Below are positions 18,339-26,547 of a stretch of 64,000 nt of DNA, piece after piece. The notes beneath the pieces are model-generated. The model saw only the letters and a program-made list of their open reading frames with translations. It had not been told where the DNA came from and did no database searches. Within the stretch, counting starts at the first letter, position 1; every line of letters starts with the position of its first letter. A program made the position numbers and the translations under genes. This DNA is from Heterotrichella gracilis (Eukaryota; Sar; Xanthophyceae; Tribonematales; Xanthonemataceae), in assembly GCA_032358255.1 (NCBI GenBank), contig JAULBX010025829.1:532278-596277 (forward strand), written 5' to 3'.

Positions 18339-18411
18339 TTATATATCCCTAACTTATGTTACCGCCCGTACTGTTTTGATTTATCAATTATAATTATTAA
18401 ATTTATTGATC

Positions 18412-19089
18412 ATGAGATCATTATTTTTGATTTTCCTATTACCTTTTATTCTACTTTCATGTAGGAAGGATCCCGATAAAAAAGAATGTGTTGTAAAAAT
18501 TTACCCACACGATGCTTATATCAAATCGTTAGATTTTAATTTAGGCAGTTATTGGGTTTATCAGCTACAGGGATCGCCAACTGTTTTTGATACCATAAAA
18601 GTAAGTCAACAGTCGCTGCGATCTTCAAATTACGAATATTATTCGGGACCAACTTATAGCAACGTATGCGATAATACATATACTCAATACGCCTACTCCG
18701 AAATTTATTTTAAACACAGTTATTATACCCCAATTATTAATGATTTTTTTTATAGCTTAAATAGTAATATTTTGTGTTTAAATAAAAAAAAATATTTTAA
18801 CGACCTACAGCTTTTAGGTTTCTTAGGGGAATGGGAAGGCACAAACGATACTTTAAGGTACTCGTCTGATAATCCAGTAAAAAAAGTTTTTAAAGAAGCG
18901 TTTATAACAAGCATAAGCATCCAATCAATAAACTATACTAATGTTACAAAAATGTACTACTATCCAAGTTATTCTAATTTTTCAAAAATATATTGGTGTG
19001 AAGGAGTTGGCATCATTAAATTTGAATTTATTAATTCAGCAAATCAAACAGAGGTTTGGGAGCTAGTTAATCACTCAGTAGTGTATTAA
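18412..19089 (+). CDS. Hypothetical lipoprotein
   Basis: About 225 residues. The N terminus is a lipoprotein signal with lipobox LLSC (Cys about 18), followed by basic and acidic residues. The mature part has an LGSYWVYQLQG segment close to its N terminus and ends with a GVGIIKFEF... segment. The same order (LKIGNYWIYQ early, NVGMI late) appears in the lipoprotein at 56088-56762, so the two look like members of one uncharacterised family. The ATG at 18412 is preferred over an in-frame TTG six bases upstream because it gives a normal signal peptide. No function can be assigned. Confidence 0.75.
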   Translation: MRSLFLIFLLPFILLSCRKDPDKKECVVKIYPHDAYIKSLDFNLGSYWVYQLQGSPTVFDTIKVSQQSLRSSNYEYYSGPTYSNVCDNTYTQYAYSEIYFKHSYYTPIINDFFYSLNSNILCLNKKKYFNDLQLLGFLGEWEGTNDTLRYSSDNPVKKVFKEAFITSISIQSINYTNVTKMYYYPSYSNFSKIYWCEGVGIIKFEFINSANQTEVWELVNHSVVY

Positions 19090-19097
19090 AAATATTT

Positions 19098-19610
19098 CTA
19101 TTTAAACCAACTACTGTACATTAAATAGTTGTTGGCTATCCTGTCTATTTCGCCACTAATTAATTCCTGCGAAATATCTTTTACTTTTTTTGCGGGCACG
19201 CCTGCAAAGATACAACCGCTTGGCACTATGGTCCCTTCGGTAACAACAGCACCTGCGGCGATAATAGTGTTACTTCCAATTTCGCAATTGTCCATTACAA
19301 TGGCACCCATTCCTATTAACACGTTATCATGCACAGTACACCCATGCACAATGGCATTATGACCGATAGAAACATTATTACCTAAACTTACTTTTGTTTT
19401 TTGATAGGTGCAATGTAATACTGCCCCATCCTGTATGTTTACTTTATTACCAATTCGAATACTGTTTACATCACCACGAACAACAGCGTTAAACCAAACA
19501 CTACATTCATTTCCCATAACCACATCACCAACAATTGTAGCATTGGGTGCTACAAAACAATTCTCTCCTAGTTTCGGCGAAATGCCTTTTACCGGTAATA
19601 TTACAGCCAT
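19098..19610 (-). CDS. Gamma-class carbonic anhydrase-like hexapeptide protein
   Basis: A 170-residue left-handed beta-helix protein. The three His of the gamma carbonic anhydrase zinc site appear as LHCTY and GHNAIVHG, with hexapeptide repeats (IG-N-x-V type) through residues of about 15-130. Relatives include YrdA, CaiE and PaaY; many are trimeric, and activity as a carbonic anhydrase varies. It is the last gene of the nadE-ybaB run, three bases after the GNAT gene, and its stop is eight bases from the stop of the convergent lipoprotein gene. Confidence 0.85.
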   Translation of the reverse strand: MAVILPVKGISPKLGENCFVAPNATIVGDVVMGNECSVWFNAVVRGDVNSIRIGNKVNIQDGAVLHCTYQKTKVSLGNNVSIGHNAIVHGCTVHDNVLIGMGAIVMDNCEIGSNTIIAAGAVVTEGTIVPSGCIFAGVPAKKVKDISQELISGEIDRIANNYLMYSSWFK

Positions 19611-19613
19611 AAT

Positions 19614-20054
19614 TTATTTTTTTAATTCCATTTTACAATTGTCCAATCCAGGACCAAAACCATCTTTTTCAACACTTACTATTTTAAAACCATACTTTTC
19701 GAAAAAGCCGGTAGTATGTTGTGAGGTAAAATTTACAATTGTTTTGCCTGGATACGTTTTTTCTATTTCATTCAAACGAAATTCTAAAAGTGACTTTCCT
19801 AAATTTTGTTTGAGATAATCATTGTGAACCATGCCCCAGCATAAAGAAACAGTATCGTCCTCATTTAAAGCATATCCACCTGCACCAACTATTTTTTCAC
19901 CCAATAACATTAAATAAAATGTACGGTGAAACTCAGGAAGATCTTCGATAAGATCTTTTTCTTCAAAATCAAAAAAATATTTTGGAATGTTACTTCTAAA
20001 AATAGAAATAACTTCGGGCAAATGTTTTTCGGAATATTTTTCAAAACGTACCAT
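19614..20054 (-). CDS. GNAT-family N-acetyltransferase
   Basis: A 146-residue GNAT enzyme. The acetyl-CoA loop is represented by VHNDYLKQNLGKSLLEFRL (about 75-93), a variant of the usual Q-x-x-G-x-G/A signature with QNLGKS, and the C-terminal TTGFFEKYGFKIVS strand-helix is typical. Substrate unknown. The start ATG overlaps the ybaB stop by one base (TAATG), so translation is probably coupled. Confidence 0.8.
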   Translation of the reverse strand: MVRFEKYSEKHLPEVISIFRSNIPKYFFDFEEKDLIEDLPEFHRTFYLMLLGEKIVGAGGYALNEDDTVSLCWGMVHNDYLKQNLGKSLLEFRLNEIEKTYPGKTIVNFTSQHTTGFFEKYGFKIVSVEKDGFGPGLDNCKMELKK

Positions 20055-20359
20055 TACATTCCCGGCAACAAACCTCCCGCAGCTTTTTTCATTTCCTCTT
20101 CATTTAATTTATCGGCAGCTTCAATAGCCTTATTAATCGTAACAGTTAATTGTTCTTCCAGTTCTTCTTTGCTACCATGTTGCAGCGCAGAATCAATTCT
20201 AATATTCTTTATCTTTCTATTACCGGTAATTTCAATTTTAATGTCCCCGCCGGCACCTTCAACATTTAATGTAATGCCATCGAGTTTATTTTTTATCTCG
20301 TCAGCCTTTTGTTTCATCTCCTGGAGCTTTCCAAGCATATCGCCCATTTTTCCAAACAT
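20054..20359 (-). CDS. ybaB: YbaB/EbfC nucleoid-associated protein
   Basis: A 101-residue protein with the family order: an N-terminal Met/Lys-rich helix (FGKMGDMLGKLQEMKQKADE), the beta strands around GAGGDIKIEITGNRKIKNIRID, and a C-terminal helix ending in a GLLPGM tail typical of YbaB. It forms dimers that bind DNA. Length is normal. It lies five bases after the DUF937-like gene and overlaps the GNAT gene by one base. Confidence 0.92.
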   Translation of the reverse strand: MFGKMGDMLGKLQEMKQKADEIKNKLDGITLNVEGAGGDIKIEITGNRKIKNIRIDSALQHGSKEELEEQLTVTINKAIEAADKLNEEEMKKAAGGLLPGM

Positions 20360-20363
20360 AATT

Positions 20364-20801
20364 TTACTTAAATAGATTACCCAATCCGCCCATCACATTT
20401 CCTAGTCCACCTGTTCCACCAATATTTTTCATTATATCTTGTAAATCAAAACTAGAATCATTGGGGTCGTTTGTTTTTTTTGTAAAACTTTCTAAAACTT
20501 TTGGAATTAAAGCGGAAGCAATGCCAGAGGCCGCTGAATTATCAATACCAAATTTTTTTGTTAAATCGTCAACAACATTTGAATTCATGGATTTTGAGAG
20601 GTCACCGGAAGCGGCGTTATTTTTAAACATATCCATTATTCCACTCAAATTTCCAGACGAAGCTTGCGATTTTAACGTATCAAAAATTGAATTAGCCGTA
20701 GAATTAATAGCTGCGTCGTTGTGTTCGTTCGGAATTGCTTTGTTGTTAATTATAGCGTCTCCTGCGTTTTCTTTTACGAGATTAATTAAGTTTTCTAACA
20801 T
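20364..20801 (-). CDS. DUF937/YidB-like small protein
   Basis: A 145-residue protein without membrane segments, rich in Gly, Asn and Ser. The pattern of a helical N terminus (LINLVKENAGDAI), a central DLTKKFGIDNSAASGIASALIPKVL stretch (landmarks KFGID and ASALIPKVL) and a Gly-rich C terminus ending GLGNLFK resembles YidB and DUF937 proteins, whose role is unknown. It sits between nadE and ybaB in a same-strand run with 23- and 4-base gaps. Confidence 0.6.
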   Translation of the reverse strand: MLENLINLVKENAGDAIINNKAIPNEHNDAAINSTANSIFDTLKSQASSGNLSGIMDMFKNNAASGDLSKSMNSNVVDDLTKKFGIDNSAASGIASALIPKVLESFTKKTNDPNDSSFDLQDIMKNIGGTGGLGNVMGGLGNLFK

Positions 20802-20824
20802 TATTTATATTATTAGGTTAATAT

Positions 20825-21601
20825 TTATTTTAAATTTTGCGGTATTAAACAAACAGGAATAGCGTTTATTTTGTGTTTGTTTGCATTGTGTCTTGAGGTA
20901 TAAATATGCAATACTTCTTTTTGCCTTGCATCCAACTCTGTTGTATCTTTTTTTGCAAGATATTCCATCGCCCATTCCAATTCCCGATAGCTGGCCCCTA
21001 TTTGGTCTTCGTCGTTTCTTCCATCATCAAACAAACCATCTGTTGGTTTTGCTTGTTGAATATTATTTACAACTCCCAACTCTTTTGCAAGTGCGTAAAC
21101 TTCTGTTTTATAAAGGTCAGCTATTGGACTAATATCCACGCCTCCATCGCCATACTTGGTAAAAAAGCCAATACCAAAATCTTCCACTTTATTTCCCGTA
21201 CCAGCAACCAATAATCTATTGTGCCCAGCAAAAGCATAAAGAGTTGTCATTCGTAAACGCGCTCGTGTATTGGCCATAGTTAAATGATCCTGGATCTCAT
21301 TTGGAAAAGATTTTTCAAGACTTTCTAAAGTAGCAGTAAGGTCTACAGTTGCAGTTTCTACATTTTTATACTTTGAAATTAGCCAATCAATATGTTCACT
21401 ACTTAAAGCAAATTCTTTTTTAAATTGTCGAATAGGAAGATTTAAAACTATAACCCTTTTTCCGGTTAAGGCGCATAGGGTAGAAGTTACCGCGCTATCA
21501 ATTCCTCCAGATACTCCCACTACAAATCCCTCTGTTCGCGACGTTTCTGAATAACTTTTTAACCAGCTAACAATATGATCTATTATGGGTTTTCCCTGCA
21601 T
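20825..21601 (-). CDS. nadE: NH3-dependent NAD synthetase
   Basis: A 258-residue N-type ATP pyrophosphatase. The PP-loop SGGIDSAVTS is near residue 31, and later blocks include GTGNKVEDFGIGFFTKYGDGG and the ISPIADLYKTEVYALAKELG stretch (landmarks TKYGDGG and DLYKTEV), which are diagnostic of NadE. It makes NAD from deamido-NAD using free ammonia; the glutaminase domain of the longer bacterial form is absent. It is first in a five-gene minus-strand run and divergent from the SprT-like gene. Confidence 0.94.
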   Translation of the reverse strand: MQGKPIIDHIVSWLKSYSETSRTEGFVVGVSGGIDSAVTSTLCALTGKRVIVLNLPIRQFKKEFALSSEHIDWLISKYKNVETATVDLTATLESLEKSFPNEIQDHLTMANTRARLRMTTLYAFAGHNRLLVAGTGNKVEDFGIGFFTKYGDGGVDISPIADLYKTEVYALAKELGVVNNIQQAKPTDGLFDDGRNDEDQIGASYRELEWAMEYLAKKDTTELDARQKEVLHIYTSRHNANKHKINAIPVCLIPQNLK

Positions 21602-21674
21602 TTTAACTAAAATATGTTTGTAAAGTTACAACTTTAGGTAAATTATTTATACTAAAGATAATTAAATTTACCAT

Positions 21675-22328
21675 GTGGATCCAAGAGCGCTTCAATATCA
21701 ACGCAATTCGGCAATATTAAAAAAATATTTGCCAGAAGAGACCGTAGGCACTATTGCCGAGTGGATCATTGACCTTGATTTTAAATTAAAGATCACCAAA
21801 GAACGTAAAACACGTTTGGGAGATTACATGTCACCGCATAGCGGATTAAATCATACGATCACTATCAATCATAACTTAAATAAATATGCTTTTTTGATAA
21901 CGTTGGTTCACGAAGTAGCCCATTTGGTAACCTATAACGAACATAAAAATTCGGTTAACCCACATGGCATTGAATGGAAGAAAAATTTCCAAAAATTAAT
22001 GCAGCCTTTTTTGAGTACAGATATTTTTCCGTTAGAAGTTTTTGCTGCACTACGTAAATATCTTCAAAACCCCGCCGCATCAAGCTGTAGCGATATTCAG
22101 TTATTACGCACTTTAAAATTGCACGATGAAGATAGCAGCACTATTTTTTTAGAACACCTGCCTTTTAACACCTTATTTTTATACAATGGTGAACGTATCT
22201 TTAAAAAAGGTGAACGTATTCGCAAAAGATTTAAATGTATCGAATTAAAAAGCGGAACCGTTTATTTATTTAATCCCTTAACAGAAGTTGAATTGTTCGA
22301 TACAGAAGCTACCGCTCAATTAGTTTAG
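21675..22328 (+). CDS. SprT-like zinc metalloprotease-fold protein
   Basis: A 217-residue protein with the SprT zinc motif HEVAHLVTYNEH (first His about residue 79) followed by NPHGIEWKKNF, whose His is a likely third ligand. SprT-like proteins share a fold with the DNA-protein-crosslink protease Spartan, but the bacterial role is unsettled. The only usable in-frame start is GTG (21675-21677), because a stop lies at 21663-21665; an out-of-frame ATG at 21673 overlaps it and would yield only a 15-codon peptide. The 3' end overlaps the convergent LacI-family gene by 20 bases. Confidence 0.85.
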   Translation: MDPRALQYQRNSAILKKYLPEETVGTIAEWIIDLDFKLKITKERKTRLGDYMSPHSGLNHTITINHNLNKYAFLITLVHEVAHLVTYNEHKNSVNPHGIEWKKNFQKLMQPFLSTDIFPLEVFAALRKYLQNPAASSCSDIQLLRTLKLHDEDSSTIFLEHLPFNTLFLYNGERIFKKGERIRKRFKCIELKSGTVYLFNPLTEVELFDTEATAQLV

Positions 22329-23319
22329 TGGCAAGCACAATATTGGATTTATTGGTCTGCTTTCCATCCATGATATCCAACATCAATAACGACGCATTCT
22401 TTCCTATTTCTTCTACGGGTTGGGATACCGATATAATTGGTCTATCAATAATATTAAAGAGCTCAATATCATCAAAGCAGGCTATTTTTATTTTCTTTCC
22501 TTTTTCAACAAACTCTTTTTTCTTTAGAACATTTAAAATAGCGGTAGCAATATTATTATTCAATGCAAAAATTGCATCAAGATCTGGCTGCGTTTTTAAT
22601 AGTTCAGTTACAGCTTCTTCCACGTCGCTTTGTACTTTTTCAAAATTAATTGGACGTAAAAGCAATGGATCAAATTTTAATTTATTTTTTGTTAACGCGT
22701 CTTTATAACCATTCACACGATCTTCGATCGTACTAATAAAAGAAGGTGTAATAGAGAAACAAGCAATTTTTTTACAGCCTTTGCCGGCTAAATGATTTAT
22801 TATTTCGAGCGCACCGCCATAATTATCAATAACCACGTAGTTGGTATTGAATAATGGAAGCACACGGTCAATAAATACTGTTGGAATGGAAGAATATCTT
22901 GGCTGATCGTAAAAAGAAGAATCTTTAAATGTAGAAGCAATAATTAAACCATCAACCCCTTGTTGGTTGATCATCATTTCTACTAAGCGTTTTTCTTTTT
23001 CCTCATTTTCATCGGTACTACAAACCATCAAATTATAGTTCTTCTCAAAAAGAACGCCTTCAATGTTCTTTGCTATCTTGGAATAGAATGGATTAGCAAT
23101 GTCTGCTACAATTAATCCAATAAAATTACTTTTACCAGTTCGTAGTGCTTTCGCAAATTTATTTGGAGTATAGTCTAATTTCGCAACGGCATCTAAAACT
23201 TCTGCTTGCGTTTTTTTACTAATACCATATTGATTTCCTTTACCATTTAACACCATCGAAATAAGGGTCTTTGAAAACCCAAGCTGCTTCGATAAATCTT
23301 CTAACTGCAGTCGCTTCAT
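22309..23319 (-). CDS. LacI-family transcriptional regulator
   Basis: A 336-residue repressor-type protein. The N-terminal helix-turn-helix (about 4-30, LEDLSKQLGFSKTLISMVLNG) and hinge helix (YTPNKFAKALRTG, about 51-63) are clear, followed by a periplasmic-binding-like sensor domain starting GLIVADIANPFYSKI. Members usually sense a sugar or nucleoside, but no sugar-use genes are in the neighbourhood. The gene is divergent from the aminotransferase gene at 23562, and the shared 242-base gap carries palindromes. A minus-strand TAnnTTTG element reads at 23378-23385 (plus strand CAAATCTA). The ligand is unknown. Confidence 0.93.
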   Translation of the reverse strand: MKRLQLEDLSKQLGFSKTLISMVLNGKGNQYGISKKTQAEVLDAVAKLDYTPNKFAKALRTGKSNFIGLIVADIANPFYSKIAKNIEGVLFEKNYNLMVCSTDENEEKEKRLVEMMINQQGVDGLIIASTFKDSSFYDQPRYSSIPTVFIDRVLPLFNTNYVVIDNYGGALEIINHLAGKGCKKIACFSITPSFISTIEDRVNGYKDALTKNKLKFDPLLLRPINFEKVQSDVEEAVTELLKTQPDLDAIFALNNNIATAILNVLKKKEFVEKGKKIKIACFDDIELFNIIDRPIISVSQPVEEIGKNASLLMLDIMDGKQTNKSNIVLATKLIER

Positions 23320-23440
23320 AATAAAAAGGCTTTAAATTTAAAAAGGTAAAAAACACATCATTAATACCTTTGTTATACAAATCTAAATAAAATTTAGGGT
23401 AATTAAAAGGATTTAGACGGGAGTTTGCTGGAAATAGACC

Positions 23441-23453
23441 ATTTAGGCTAAAT
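23441..23453. promoter_or_regulatory. Short perfect palindrome, possible operator half
   Basis: ATTTAGGCTAAAT, arms of six bases around a single G. It lies between the divergent LacI-family and aminotransferase genes and shares the TTTAGG core with the larger palindrome at 23510-23534. Binding by the adjacent regulator is inference. Confidence 0.45.
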
Positions 23454-23491
23454 TAAAGTTAAGAACTAATAATTAACATATCAACATTTAA

Positions 23492-23522
23492 TTTGAATAC
23501 TTCTAAAATAAATCTAGGTTTG
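23492..23522 (+). promoter_or_regulatory. Bacteroidota-type promoter for the aminotransferase gene
   Basis: TTTG at 23492-23495, a 19-base spacer, then TAGGTTTG at 23515-23522, which matches the Bacteroidota sigma factor pattern of TTTG/TTG at -33 and TAnnTTTG at -7. Transcription would begin near 23528, giving a leader of about 35 bases before the ATG at 23562. Confidence 0.7.
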
Positions 23523-23534
23523 TAACCTAAATTT
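23510..23534. promoter_or_regulatory. Large palindrome overlapping the -7 element, probable operator
   Basis: Left arm AAATCTAGGTT (23510-23520), three-base centre TGT, right arm AACCTAAATTT (23524-23534); the arms are complementary at ten of eleven positions. The palindrome covers the -7 box and the likely start point of transcription, the classical place for a repressor. The LacI-family protein encoded divergently is the obvious but untested candidate. Confidence 0.6.
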
Positions 23535-23561
23535 AAAAAAAACAGGGGAAAATACAGCAAA

Positions 23562-24818
23562 ATGAAGGTTTCTAAGCTAGCAGAGAACATTATTGGGTCA
23601 GAAATTATAAAATTGGCCGGTGAGGTAAATGAGAAGATAAAACAGGGAGAAAAGATCTATAATTTAACTATTGGCGACTTTAATCCTAACGAATTTCCTA
23701 TTCCAACGGAATTAAAGCAATACATCATAGAGGCATATAACGCTAACCAAACCAACTACCCTGCTGCCGACGGTATGCTTGAATTGCGCACCGCTGTTAG
23801 TAATTTACTAAAACAGCGTGGTAATTTGGATTACAAAGCAGACGAGATCTTAATTGCAGGTGGCGCAAGGCCCATTATTTACAGCATTTTCAGGGCTTTA
23901 GTAGACGCTGATGATACCGTGATATTTGCGGTTCCTTCTTGGAACAACAATCACTACACCTATTTAAATGGCGCAAAACCCGTTATTATTGAAGCTACAC
24001 CGGGGCAAAATTTTATGCCATTGGCAAAAGATATTAAACCGCATATTTCTAAAGCAACTTTATTAGCGCTTTGCTCGCCTCAAAACCCAACAGGCACAGT
24101 GTTTACAAAAGAAGGACTGGAAGAGATCTGCGATATGATCTTAGAAGAAAATAAAAAACGTGGTTCTTCGCAAAAACCTTTATACCTCATGTATGACCAG
24201 ATTTACTGGGCTTTAACCTTTGGAGATATTAAACATTATGATCCCGTTAGCTTAAGACCAGAGATGAAAAATTATACCGTTTTTGTTGATGGCATATCTA
24301 AATCGCTTGCGGCTACCGGCGTACGCGTTGGCTGGAGCATGGGACCAAAATTCATTATCGATAAAATGAAAGCTATTTTAACGCACGTAGGCGCTTGGGC
24401 ACCGAAAGCAGAACAAATGGCAACCGCAAAATATTTGTCGGATCTTAAAACTTATGATGCCTTTATAGTAGAACAAAAAGAAAGAATTGATAAACGTTTA
24501 CAGGGCTTTTACGCAGGCTTCCAGGAATTAAAAGCTGCCGGTTATAAAGTAGACGCCATTACGCCACAAGCGGCAATTTACTTAACAGTTCAATTTAGCT
24601 TGCACGGCCAAAAAACGGCGGATGGAAAAACATTAGAAACAACATCAGACATTACAAAATATTTATTGGATGAAGCTAAATTGGCCATTGTTCCATTCTC
24701 GGCATTTGGTGCATCGGCGAATTCGAGTTGGTATCGATTATCCGTTGGAACTTGTAAAGTTGAAGATGTAAGCGGTGTAATCAGTAATTTGAAAAGTGCG
24801 TTGAGCAAACTGTCCTAA
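23562..24818 (+). CDS. Class I/II PLP-dependent aminotransferase
   Basis: A 418-residue fold type I aminotransferase. Visible landmarks are YPAADGMLELR (about 66-76), the CSPQNPTGTVF segment (about 174-184, with the Asn of the NPTG motif), YDQIYW (Asp-x-x-Tyr, cofactor contact) and the PLP lysine Lys247 in DGISKSLAATGVRVGW. This group includes aspartate and aromatic aminotransferases; the substrate is not settled by sequence. It has its own promoter with a palindrome and is divergent from the LacI-family gene. Its stop is one base from the stop of the convergent gene at 24820. Confidence 0.9.
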   Translation: MKVSKLAENIIGSEIIKLAGEVNEKIKQGEKIYNLTIGDFNPNEFPIPTELKQYIIEAYNANQTNYPAADGMLELRTAVSNLLKQRGNLDYKADEILIAGGARPIIYSIFRALVDADDTVIFAVPSWNNNHYTYLNGAKPVIIEATPGQNFMPLAKDIKPHISKATLLALCSPQNPTGTVFTKEGLEEICDMILEENKKRGSSQKPLYLMYDQIYWALTFGDIKHYDPVSLRPEMKNYTVFVDGISKSLAATGVRVGWSMGPKFIIDKMKAILTHVGAWAPKAEQMATAKYLSDLKTYDAFIVEQKERIDKRLQGFYAGFQELKAAGYKVDAITPQAAIYLTVQFSLHGQKTADGKTLETTSDITKYLLDEAKLAIVPFSAFGASANSSWYRLSVGTCKVEDVSGVISNLKSALSKLS

Positions 24819-24819
24819 G

Positions 24820-26421
24820 CTATTCTTTTATTAATTTTCTTACTTCCGAATAATTTTCACCTTCAATTTTAAGAAGATAAAAACCTTGTTGGATCTTTTT
24901 TGTGTCAATTATTATTTCGGTACTATTTATTTTCTCAACATAAATTAATTTACCGGTAAGATCAAAAATAGAAATGGTATTTATCTTTCGGGTTGATGAA
25001 ATATTTAATTTAGAATTAAAAGGATTAGGATAAATATTTGATCTTTCGGTTATAAAATTTTCATTCGTACCTGTAAATGTGGCGCAATAGATAGAATCGC
25101 TAAATAAAATACTTTGGGAGTAAATAGATTTTGGTTTTAGCAGATTAACAACTTCCTCTAGAAACGAACAAGTATTTGAAATTATTGCAGCGGAACTGTT
25201 ATTAACAGTTACAGAAGAATTTGAACAGGCAGTATTGAAGTTAGTGTCGAGTTTAATTATAAAAGGCATTGCTGAAACAGGATTGTTATTGTATTGGATC
25301 CCTCCAAGATACATTCTATTATTCTTTCTTAAAATAGTTGGTCCTTGAGTCCCATATCCATATGCAGTATTCAAAACATGTTTTGCATCTGTTATACTCA
25401 AATTAAGGTCTAGTGACATTGTAACGAATTTCGCTGGACCACCTGTAGGATTAGCTAAACAATTCATTAAGAAACCATTTGTATTATTTGGTGTAAACGA
25501 CGTAAGATCATCTTCGTTATAAATGTCATATACCTTTGAATTTATTGCAACCCCATTTGTATCAAATGTACAGGCAAAAAAATCTTGATTCGAATTTGTC
25601 GAGTTATACATGTTGCCTGCAACTCCCAACAAATTATTACCACATTTGGAAATAAACAAGCCATTCGGATTAAAATTAATATTACTGAAATGATATCGTT
25701 TAGACCACATTGAAGTTCCATTTGGCCCTATCTTAGTGATTAAAAATTCACCAAGCGTATCAAATGTATTAAGAGTATTGCCTAATAAATAAACACTTCC
25801 ATTATTAACTAATAAACTTCTTCCCGACTCGTCTCCAATGCCTTTCAGCAATTTTTCAAATTTTATGTTACCATTTTTATTAAAAGCATAATAATATATA
25901 TCATTGCTACCTTTATAATAAGATGAAACTCCAAAAAATATACTATCGTTAAGTTCGACAACTTTTAAACCATATGTCCCTGCACTGTCAATACTTGATT
26001 TTGACCACATCACATTGCCCAAACTATCGGTTTTTAAAATAAAATTAAAAACACTAGTTATAGTATCCATTACATGAGAATGTCCGGTTAGATAATAACT
26101 TCCATCTTTAGATTCAATGATATCTGCTGGCTGCACGTCATCTGGATTTCTAAAAGTTTTCGAGAAAATTAAGTTTCCATCATTATCGGTTTTTAGAAAT
26201 GTTGAAAAAGTATATAAACTAAATGCATTATCAATATAGGCTTTAATGGCTCCCAATACTACCTTATTACTTTTAGTAATTACGATACTTGTATTGGATT
26301 TATTGTCTGCTATCATGCTCGATAGCGTGTACGGATACTTTTTTACAAATAAAGATTGTGAGAATGATATTGCATAAACAAGAAAAATAAAAGTGAATAA
26401 TAAGAAAATCTTGATCTTCAT
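24820..26421 (-). CDS. T9SS type A sorted secreted protein, repeat-rich
   Basis: A 533-residue exported protein: signal peptide (about 1-21, ending SFSQ), then a body of beta-rich repeats with patterns like GNLIFSKTFRN, DGSYYLTGH and SLGNVMWSKSSI that resemble the propeller-type repeats of the 1640-residue protein at 2486, and a C-terminal type A sorting domain (IYPNPFNSK, GFYLLKI, ending RKLIKE). Likely surface-exposed or released; function unknown. Downstream of it on the plus strand the aminotransferase gene ends one base away. Confidence 0.85.
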   Translation of the reverse strand: MKIKIFLLFTFIFLVYAISFSQSLFVKKYPYTLSSMIADNKSNTSIVITKSNKVVLGAIKAYIDNAFSLYTFSTFLKTDNDGNLIFSKTFRNPDDVQPADIIESKDGSYYLTGHSHVMDTITSVFNFILKTDSLGNVMWSKSSIDSAGTYGLKVVELNDSIFFGVSSYYKGSNDIYYYAFNKNGNIKFEKLLKGIGDESGRSLLVNNGSVYLLGNTLNTFDTLGEFLITKIGPNGTSMWSKRYHFSNINFNPNGLFISKCGNNLLGVAGNMYNSTNSNQDFFACTFDTNGVAINSKVYDIYNEDDLTSFTPNNTNGFLMNCLANPTGGPAKFVTMSLDLNLSITDAKHVLNTAYGYGTQGPTILRKNNRMYLGGIQYNNNPVSAMPFIIKLDTNFNTACSNSSVTVNNSSAAIISNTCSFLEEVVNLLKPKSIYSQSILFSDSIYCATFTGTNENFITERSNIYPNPFNSKLNISSTRKINTISIFDLTGKLIYVEKINSTEIIIDTKKIQQGFYLLKIEGENYSEVRKLIKE

Positions 26422-26547
26422 AACTGGAAGGTATCAAATTTCCTTTATAATCACAAGTTAAATGTTAGTTTAATCTTATAAAATATATAACATATCCAGA
26501 GCTAAATTCAGTGATATTTCCTTATATTTATCTCTTATTTTTAATAC

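Noticed and set aside
23330-23347. CTTTAAATTTAAAAAG as an autoregulatory LacI operator
   Set aside because: Only about six to seven bases pair on each side and the sequence is simple A/T; similar stretches occur by chance in this AT-rich DNA.
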